DNA of 64,000 bases from Zygnema cylindricum. Lineage: Eukaryota > Streptophyta > Zygnematophyceae > Zygnematales > Zygnemataceae. A model generated the notes under the pieces. The model searched no databases and had not been told where the DNA came from. It worked only from the letters and a program-made list of their open reading frames with translations. This document shows positions 56,735-64,000 of this stretch, piece by piece. The stretch is taken from contig JBBHKE010001809.1 in assembly GCA_037447655.1 (NCBI GenBank), positions 1 to 64,000 of the forward strand. Reading direction: 5' to 3'. Within the stretch, counting starts at the first letter, position 1. The number at the start of each line of letters is the position of its first letter. The translations under genes were made by a program, and so were the position numbers.

Positions 56735-58102
56735 TCCCCCTTCTTGGTTAGAATCGAAGGCCGGAGGAGGAAAGATGAAGTTCGAATTGAGGACGGGCAA
56801 GGGCTTTAGTGAGGAAATCAGCCAGCTTGGAAGTGGGACAGTATGTGAACTCCACAGTGCAAGCAGCAATGGTGTCGCGTGTGAAGTGGAACTGGATGTC
56901 AATGTGCTTCGTCCTTCGATGGTGTACTGGATTGCCCATAAGGGCAAAGGAACCTTGGGAGTCGCTGAAGATGATAATCGCGGAGGGTTGTGGAAACTGA
57001 AGGTTGGAGAGGAGAAAGCGTAACCAGATCGCCTCTTTGGTGGCAAGAGTGGCAGCCATATATTCGGATTCGGTGGAGGAAAGAGCAACGGTTAGTTGCT
57101 TCTTGGAAGACCAGGAAATGAGGGCGCCATGAAGGGAAAAACACACACCGGTAGTGGAGCGTCGCGAGTCCAAATCGCCCCCCCAAGTCCGCATCACAAA
57201 AACCAACCAGCTCAGGCGAAGAGGAGCCAGTGAAGGTGAGCTTGAGGCTTTTTGTCCCTTGGAGATAACGAAGAACCCTTTTGGCAGGTGATCTGCGGCT
57301 AGACACAAATTGACTGATCTATCCAACTGCTACTATCCAACTGCTACTGCTATATCTGGACACATCCCTGTCATAGCATACATGCATGAGACTCCGAACA
57401 ATGGAACGATAAAGTTCATGGGTTGCTCCGGGGACAAGCCCACCGGAGTTTTTGATAAGTTTTACATTGGGGTCTAATGGAGTGGAAATCAGGCTGCAAT
57501 CTGACATGGAAAATCTGGTGAGGATTTCATTGATATATTTTTCTTGGGATAGGTATAAGGTTTTGGAGAGTCGATTTTGACCGACAAAAATACCAAGACA
57601 GTATTCCACCTCGCCTAAGTCAGTCATGGAGAAGTAGAGGTTAAGCATGGTTTTTACTAGATTGATGAGGGAAAGAGAAGGACTGGCTAGAAGAAGATCA
57701 TCTACATAGATAACTAGGATGACTAGAGACTCGTCATTACCTCGCAAAAAAAGACCAAAATCTGCATCAAACTTGTTGAAGCCCTCCTTGAGAAGAACGG
57801 CCTCCAGGTGTTTATTCCAAATGCGAGGCGCTTGTTTCAGGCCGTAGAGAGATTTGAGAAGACTGCGTGCTCGGTGCCAGGCGCTACATATCCTTCCGGT
57901 TGGCGGATGAAGATTTCCTCGCTTAATGTGCCGTAGAGAACAGCTGTTTGCACATCCATGTGATGGACGTGCGAGTCACGCGCAGCGGCAAGGGAGAGGA
58001 GTATACGAATGGAAGTAAATTGTGCTATTGGAGCGTAGGTTTCGTTGAAGTCAACCCCCTCCTTCTGCAATAAACCTTTGGCGACAAAGCGGGCCTTAAA
58101 GC

Positions 58103-58460
58103 GGTCAAAGGATCCATCAGCTTTAGTTTTGATGCGGAAAACCTATTTCGATCCGATGACCTTTCGATCTTTTGGAAGGGAGATGAGTTCCCACGTGCCA
58201 TTTTTTTGCAAGGATGCAAACTCCGTGTCTGTGGCCACTTTCCAGGAGGCAGCATGTGGCCCATTCATGGCAGCTGAAAAAGGTCAAAGGATCCATCAGC
58301 TTTAGTTTTGATGAGGAAAACCTATTTCGATCCGATGACCTTTCGATCTTTTGGAAGGGAGGTGAGTTCCCACGTGCCATTTTTTTGCAAGGATGCAAAC
58401 TCCGTGTCTGTGGCCACTTTCCAGGAGGCAGCATGTGGCCCATTCATGGCAGCTGAAAAA
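58103..58460. repeat. 179-bp tandem duplication inside copia B
   Basis: Two copies (58103-58281 and 58282-58460) of the region around the start of reverse transcriptase, differing by only a few bases (for example GATGCGG/GATGAGG, GGAGATG/GGAGGTG). It arose after the insertion of B or shortly before. Confidence 0.9.
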
Positions 58461-60412
58461 GATCGAGGAACGGCGAAAGTGGCAATGTTTGCTGTTCCAT
58501 TAGCTTCACGAAGCTGCTGGTTGAATTCACTCTTTCGAAGGGGGAGGGCGGTAGCATCAGGAGTAGGAACGGAATTTTCCTTTTGAATAACATATGGTGG
58601 ATCGTTAGGATTGACTGCGGAGAGGGAATAAGGGTCGGAAACAGTCCGAGAGAGTGGGGAAGGGGAGGATGGTAAAAAGAGTTCTGAAGTAGATCTGAGG
58701 AGTGTGGAAGGAGGGAGGAGCAGAGAAGGGTGGGAGAGTGAAGAATGATTGGCCGAATGAGGAGGATTGGCAGGGGAGATGATGAAAAGGGGTGATGAAA
58801 GAGATTCAAGCTAGGTAAGGGGAAGAGGAGGAGGGGAAGGAAAAGGAGGTGAAGCATGCAGGAGTTTGAGAAGGAGAGGTGCTTCATTAAAACTGACGTC
58901 AGGGCTGTGGACGACTCGACCTTCGCTAGAGACCCAGATTCAGTATGCCTTGGATTCGGTTGCAAAACCAACTAAGATGCCCGATTTGGCTTGGCTGTCT
59001 CACTTGCCGGCTGAAGTAAGATTCTTTATCCAAGCGGTACAACCGAATATACGAAAGTGTGAGACGTCTGGTTTTACTCCTGTCCACGCTTCATGAGGGG
59101 TTTTCCGGGAAGAGCGGAGGTTGGGGAAAGGTTACGTAAGTAATTTGCAGTGGTTACAAATTCTGCCTAGAAAATTGTTGGCAGGGCAGCGAAATGTAAC
59201 ATGGACCTCGCCATGTTGACCACCGTACGATTATATCTCTCGGAAACACCATTTTGTTGTGGTGTATGTGTAACTGTAGATTGGTGAATAATTCCGTGAT
59301 TACTGAGGAATCGCGAAAATTCGGTGGAGAAGTATTCCCCCCCTGTTGTCGGTCCTTAGACATTTGATACGACAGTCAAGGGAGTTTTCAACAAGGGATT
59401 TGTATTCTTGAAATTTGTGGAACGTGTCAGATTTGCGCCGAAGAAGGAAAAGATGACAGAAGCGTGTGGCATCATCAATGAAGGTTACAAAATATAGGGC
59501 GCCGGTGTGACTGGGTACAGACATAAGACCACAGACAATGGACCACAGAGATCAGAGTGAACCAATGGGAGGGGGCCGCTGGATTTAGAAGTGGAAGATA
59601 GAAAAGACGGACGCATTGACTTGCCTTGGACAAGCAAAAAGGTAGATTTTTCGTTGAAAATGGATCTAGGCCGTTGACAAGACCTTTGCTTAATGCTTGC
59701 AGACTGAAGGCGGAAAGATGGCCGTATTGTAAATGCCATCGTGGGAATGAATGTGGCGATGGCGATACGGCAAAGTTGGTAGATCCAACGGAGTTAAAAT
59801 GAGATAGGATGTATATAGAGCCGGATTTGATTCCAAGTCCTACTTGAGCGTGAGTAGACAAATAGAATGTAACAGAGGTTGTGGAAAAAACAGCAGTGGC
59901 GCCTTGATGAAGGGCGACGCCAATTGAGAAAAGATTATTTTTCAGTCCAAGGACGAATAGGACGTGAGAGAGTATTATTGGTGATGTCACGTTGGGGCGG
60001 CCGACAGTGGAGATTTCACCGATTTGGGTGGCCGTTAAAGCGACATTGTTACCTAGTAGAATCGTGATAGGAGAGAGTAGCGGCGATATGTTTGTAAACC
60101 AATCAGAGAGTGAGGATAAATGATGGGACGCTCCAGAGTCCATGACCCAAGAGTCGTTTGGTATAAGTGGATCGGGTACCGCGGACGTGACAAGGGCGAA
60201 ACCATAATCAGGTTGTGTTGAAGGATATTGAGCAGCCGGTAATTGTCCCAAGACAGCTAGAGCGGGACCATAAAGATAATTGCTGTACAGATGGACGTGT
60301 TGGAGAATTGTCCACTTTGGACTCCACACGTGTGTATCGCGCTGTAAGGTGGTTCGCCAGTGCACCGCTAAATCGCCGTATAAATTCGGTATTAGGCGCT
60401 TGCGTACACATC

Positions 60413-60484
60413 GGCCGGGTAGCTCAGTTGGTAGAGCTAGTGTACGGTTCACACAGGTCTCGGGTTCGAACCCTAGCTTGGCCA
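60413..60484 (+). tRNA. tRNA-like sequence (possible tRNA pseudogene or SINE head)
   Basis: GGCCGGG/CTTGGCC can form the acceptor stem with two G-U pairs. D arm GCTC-AGTTGGTA-GAGC is perfect. The T arm has loop TTCGAAC but one mismatch in its stem. The anticodon stem-loop AGTGT-ACGGTTC-ACACA would give anticodon GGT (Thr), but it has C rather than T at position 33 and an A-A top pair. Internal promoter boxes TAGCTCAGTTGG (A) and GGTTCGAACCC (B) are good. It lies in a roughly 300-bp insertion (about 60225-60540) within the gag region of copia B, so a SINE or transferred tRNA gene is more likely than a working tRNA. Confidence 0.5.
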
Positions 60485-61440
60485 TTTTCCAAAGTTAACA
60501 CTTTGGCGCCTTAGCGATTAGTTGAAAATCGCCGATTCTAACAGGACGATGGGCGGTGGTGGAAGATATTCACCAAAAGGAGCATTGGCGCATCTAGAGG
60601 AATGAGGATTGGCGAAAGGATTTGTTTGCGCGAAATATTCGGGATGACCGGTTGGATCGCTTCAACCATAGAGGCTTGGCCAGGATAAAGACCGTGGCCA
60701 CCTTTTCGTCCACGCCCACTTGTACGACAAGGACCTCCTTGACGATCGCGTTTTAGTGCAGGACAATTGTCAATGATGTGATCAAGCTCGCGGCAATAAC
60801 AACACGAAGAGATCTTGGACGGCCGGGTGGATGGATAATAGGTTGCCAAAGCGACACCAGGAGGTAGAGTTTGTTTCGTCTCTTTATGCACCAGACTGAC
60901 GGTCAGAGACGGAATAGTGATAACTACAGAAGAGTTGTCGATTGATGAAATGAAGGCGGCATAGGAAGACGGCAGTCCTTCTAAGATTGTCGTAATAATA
61001 TCTTCATCAGATACAGTAGAGCTGATACTCTTCAGACGTCCAGCAAGTGATTTGATATTGTGAATATATTGTTGGATACTCTCAGAGGGAAGTTTCTAAG
61101 AAGAAATCAGTTGTCGACGAAGGAGGAGTTTGTTGGACCACGACCGAACTTCGTACGCGTTGGTTAACATTTTCTAGGCGTCGTGAGCAGAATTAGCGTC
61201 ACGGATGAGGTCGAGTTGGGAAGGCTTAAGAGACAGAACCAATCGCGAATGCACCTCTTCATTGCGAAGTAGCCAAGTAGGTTTGGCGGTGACATCAGAT
61301 AGTTCTGCCTCGCTTCTGTAGACAATAGACCAAAGTTTCTCCCGCCGCAAAAGGTGCTTGATTTGATACTTCCATCCGTAGAAGTCCATGCAGTTGAATT
61401 TTGCAACGGTGTTTGAGTTCGTAATGAAAGGCCCATAACC

Positions 61441-61961
61441 TATAGGATTAGATGACATGGCAGGGAACAAAGTAGGAGAGAAGATAAATGCATAAAAGGA
61501 CAAAGGTAGAGAAAGACAATTGTATTTCTTAATTGGTGATGAATACAGAGTTGTCGTATAAGTAGAAGAGAGAAAGTCATAAGTATGACTTTTCAAGATC
61601 CAAGGAGCTTATGTGACTCTGAAGGGTAACTTGGCTCTTTTGCCGAAAAGGCTGAAATTGGATCTTTAGGTGTAAGTGAGAGCTAAAGATCAGATCTACT
61701 GCCAGAAACTGTCAAAAACTACAGGGCTGCAGGGCTGCAGTGTGCGCTTCTAAGAAGCTCCAGGAGTAGAAAACAGAAATAGATACCTAAAACATAAAAC
61801 TGAAACTAAAACAGAAATTGAAAGAACAGAAAATTGAGCTAGGTGAAAAGCATAGGCTAGACTGCTCTAACTAGCTACATAATGCAAACTGGAATACCGG
61901 TTTGCGTTATTAACAAAGGTAGGGCTAGTTCGAAGATTCTAACAAAGAAATAATTTTAACA
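61441..61961 (-). repeat. 5' terminal repeat of copia B (LTR plus leader and gag start)
   Basis: LTR core 61521-61961 plus leader; matches 56257-56734. Small differences include a doubled GGCTGCA at 61727-61738. Confidence 0.8.
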
Positions 61962-62721
61962 CATGGAGCTTGTAAAATCCATGTTAAACGCTCATTTCTC
62001 CATGGCAAACGTAGGGGAAGTCGAATAGTGTCTTGGCATATTTGGAGGTAGCGATCGTCCATCTTGAACTCTTTATCTTCCCCAAGAAAATTACATTGGT
62101 GAAATTCGGACCGCATTCTTTATGGCAACTTGCACCCTTATCTCTACACCATTATATTTCTCAATGTCAAGCTTATCAAAAACTACTATGTGGGTGGGCC
62201 TATCTAGGGGGGGATATACATATACATGATCAGTTTAGGTCCATTGTTGGTAGTTTAATGATTGCCATGACTTTTAGGCATCTATTTGCTGCCAAAAGAG
62301 TGCCCCATTACCTCCTAAGGCACTAAAACTTTGAAAATCACCTTCAATGATTCATCACCTCTAGATCTTGTCGACCACTGCGACGCCGCTCGAGAGGTGA
62401 ACTGGATTTTCGTCGCTCCAAAACAGACGTCTCCTTTTCCCTCGCAGGTGCCTTTGTTTCTTGGGCCTCCAAGAAGCAACCAATAGTTGCTTTGTCCTCC
62501 ACCGAAGCACAATACATGGCTGCCAATCACGCCACTAAGGAACGGTCCCTTCTCCTCAACTTACAATTCTGCCAATCCCCTGCCACCACCATTTTCTATG
62601 ACTCGCGAAAGGCCCTTGCCCTCATGAACAATCTGGTTCATCATCGCCGGATGAAGCATATCGACATTCTATTTCATTTTACCCGCGACGCCATTGCTGC
62701 CGACCCTGTCTTTTTTTACTA

Positions 62722-62936
62722 CACCGCGAATCGCTATTAGCGTCAAGAAATAAACAACATAAAAAAAAATAGCGTTATTAACGCTAATTGGGAATTTCAA
62801 AATTTTCAAAGAAATCATGTACTCTAGTTAGAATTTACTCTAAGTTTAAAATATAATTACTTTTTCTATTTAGGAATTTGGGTCAAAATTTGGGGGAACC
62901 GAATTAGCGTTATATACGCTAATAGCGATTGCGGTG
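62722..62936. mobile_element. TA-target MITE, 215 bp, inside copia C RNase H
   Basis: CACCGCGAATCGCTATTAGC to CGCTAATAGCGATTGCGGTG, flanked by TA (62720-62721 and 62937-62938). Taking out the element and one TA leaves TTTTACTATTGCCCC, which aligns codon for codon with copia A (TTCTCCCACTGCCCC). That proves a precise insertion with TA duplication. Confidence 0.9.
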
Positions 62937-63049
62937 TATTGCCCCTCTTCTCTCCAAATGGCTGATTTTCTGATTAAAGCCCTTCATTGTCCTCAATTTG
63001 ATGCTCACCGCTCCTCTGTTGGTCGTCGTTTCTAGCAATCCGGGGAAGG

Positions 63050-63360
63050 TGTTGGAACTCTGAATTCTTCCTTATTCTTCTTTGCTCCAAACTTAGCCTA
63101 TTAGCTTTCGTCGTAGATAAAAAGGCTAGAATTCTATTTCTCGTTATCTCTCTTTGTACCTCAGTTTTAGATTCAGTTTTAGATTCTACTTTCAACCTTA
63201 TTCTCCATTAGATTTGATCCCTTTTTTACCTACAAAAAGACACTTTGCCCTTTCCTCCTATGTTAGGAAAAAACCAAGTAACCATTCGAGATCACTTGAG
63301 ATGCCTATCAGATTGTTTAGATGTCAATACGTGACATTATCACTTAGTGCTTTAGTTCTT
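63050..63360 (+). repeat. 3' LTR of copia C
   Basis: Starts TGTTGGAACTCTG after AATCCGGGGAAGG. It shares CTTTGCTCCAAACTT, TTAGATTCAG, GACACTTTGCCCTTTC and GAGATCACTTGAG-like blocks with the LTR of A. The right end is approximate (TTTAGTTC near 63360). Confidence 0.7.
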
Positions 63361-63472
63361 TTTCTTCATTGTAATATTTACCATTTTTATTTTTTTTGGC
63401 AATTACTTTGCCTTTTTCTTACCTGTCATTTTCTACATTTATGTCGGCTCCCGTGACTTCTAATTCGATAAA

Positions 63473-63950
63473 ATGGAGGGAGAGGGAGAGGAGAGCAAGA
63501 GGGAGAGGGAGAGGTATAAGGAGAGGGAGAGGGAAAGGGAGGGGGAGAGGGGAAGGAGAGGGAGAGGGAGATGGAGGGCCAAAGAAAAAGGGACAGGAGA
63601 GGGGAAAGAGAGGAAGGGGGGGAGGGAGAGAGAGAGGGAGAGGGAGAGGGAGGGCCAAAGAAAAAGGGACAAGGAGTGGGGAAAAAAAGGGAGAGGGAGA
63701 GGAGGGGAAGGAGAGGGAGTGGGAGAGGACGAGGGGGAGGGGTAGGAGAGGGAGAGAGGGAGGGGTAGGAAAGGGAGAGGGAGCGGGGGAGGGGGAGGGG
63801 AAAGGGAAAGAGAGGGAGAGGGAGAGGGAGCAAAAGAGGGAGAGGGAGAGGAAGAGGGAGGGAGGGAGAGAGACGGAGAGTGGGAGAGGGGTAGAGAGGG
63901 AGAGAGGAAAAGCGTGGGAGAGAGATATTGGTGAGGGAGAGAAGGAGGTG
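63473..63950. repeat. GAGGGA purine array at window end
   Basis: About 480 bp of (GAGGGA)n with GGCCAAAGAAAAAGGGACA interruptions occurring at a period of about 80 bp (63577, 63653). Frames of Arg/Glu/Gly or Leu/Pro/Ser here are artefacts. Confidence 0.9.
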
Positions 63951-64000
63951 TTAAAATTACTCCTTTGTTAGAATCATCAGGCTAGCTCTACTTTTAAGAA

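Larger units (their letters stand above)
56748..61459 (-). pseudogene. gag-pol of copia B (broken)
   Basis: Gag starts MSSNPIGYGPF at 61459. The zinc knuckle is CCYCRELDHIIDNC (about 60800). Protease is WVMDSGASHHLSS (60140-60100), and the integrase core has FVTFIDDATRFCHLF with a frameshift at RTDNRGGIL. Reverse transcriptase (58240-57320) keeps YVDDLLLAS. RNase H (57326-56748) has the ADLGG/GLDS region frameshifted at 57180, where eight or so C residues run, and ends SSSGLRF. Several breaks make it non-functional. Its closest relative here is copia A. Confidence 0.85.
56257..61961 (-). mobile_element. Ty1/copia retrotransposon B, decayed, inserted in copia C
   Basis: A 5.7-kb minus-strand element flanked by CATGG (56252-56256 and 61962-61966), which falls inside the coding sequence of C. 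The conserved TGTTAAAATTATT-starting LTR core is 56300-56734 and 61521-61961. Both terminal copies continue past this core through the leader to the gag start (ATGTCATCTAATCC), ending at TATA: 56257-56299 and 61441-61520. The polypurine tract AAGAAGGGGGA lies at 56735. Coding is interrupted by stops, frameshifts, a 179-bp tandem duplication and a roughly 300-bp insertion with a tRNA-like sequence. Confidence 0.85.
55620..63035 (+). pseudogene. pol remnant of copia C (reverse transcriptase to RNase H)
   Basis: Starts in the spacer before reverse transcriptase (AAEWKAATDFQF at 55710) and shifts frame several times (KWVFKEKTKSDG at 55790, MDVQTARF at 55980). It reaches the YVDD position as YDDH, so the catalytic Asp pair is altered. 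After copia B it resumes with VGEVE, stop, CLGIF, decays through 62100-62330, and recovers RNase H at 62460 (VALSSTEAQYMA, YDSRKALALMNNLVHHRRMK). After the MITE it ends MADFLIKALHCPQFDAHRSS. It is dead. Confidence 0.8.
55620..63360 (+). mobile_element. Ty1/copia retrotransposon C, 3' part, split by two later insertions
   Basis: Plus-strand copia related to A. Coding pieces are 55620-56256, 61962-62721 and 62939-63035; polypurine tract AATCCGGGGAAGG; 3' LTR from 63050 (TGTTGGAACTCTGAATTC), about 310 bp and similar to the LTR of A. Copia B interrupts it at codons for the segment after YVDDLLL (here YDDHLLFAGPSLSLM), with target duplication CATGG. A 215-bp MITE interrupts RNase H. The 5' half is missing beyond the border with copia A. 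Confidence 0.8.

Noticed and set aside
63396-63971. 191-codon Arg/Glu/Gly frame at the window end
   Set aside because: Entirely inside the GAGGGA array after the copia C LTR.

Overview
The window is nuclear DNA of a eukaryote, most likely a streptophyte green plant or charophyte-grade alga. The reasons are spliced genes with GT-AG introns and T-rich or CT-rich acceptors, an alpha-type expansin with the HFD signature, a plant-style RCC1 protein and LRR-CC protein, and plant-type Ty1/copia elements. Species cannot be fixed from the sequence. About 5-6 percent is host coding DNA; the rest is mobile elements, their relics and simple repeats.

Layout. 0.47-4.53 kb: 3' part of an RCC1-repeat gene (+). 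5.25-7.31 kb: 3' end of a secreted-type gene (+) with a Cys-rich WSC/apple-like exon followed by an exon of GKHPPGV heptads. 7.3-10.5 kb: purine-rich tracts, MITEs, and a small zinc-ribbon-like coding relic (-). 10.57-16.88 kb: copia element D (-) with 1-kb LTRs and a CCACT duplication. 17.5-22.9 kb: decayed copia E (+). 23.05-23.69 kb: orphan copia RNase H. 24.2-24.75 kb: empty-site copy of the locus hit by D. 24.75-26.5 kb: alternating polypyrimidine and polypurine blocks. 26.55-33 kb: nested hAT-like elements and TA-target MITEs. 33.38-36.72 kb: a complete six-exon expansin (+) with a basic HPPG tail. 38.9-46.4 kb: a dense MITE/hAT/foldback cluster. 48.03-50.36 kb: last three exons of an LRR-CC (F-box/LRR-like) gene (-), whose 5' exons must lie beyond the TE block. 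50.68-55.62 kb: nearly intact copia A (-). 55.62-63.36 kb: copia C (+), split by copia B (-, with a CATGG duplication) and by a 215-bp MITE. 63.47-63.95 kb: GA-rich repeat.

How the parts relate. The two secreted-protein genes, the WSC-like protein and the expansin, end in the same kind of phase-1 terminal exon encoding H-P-P-G-x-G-K repeats. This suggests a shared, shuffled wall-targeting tail. The mobile DNA is unusually readable: several insertions can be proved from empty sites or paralogous copies inside the window, which defines a TA-target MITE family (TIR starting CACCGTGAATCG) and four TIR families with 8-bp target duplications. Exon borders were assigned by hand from splice sites and reading-phase agreement; no search was run.
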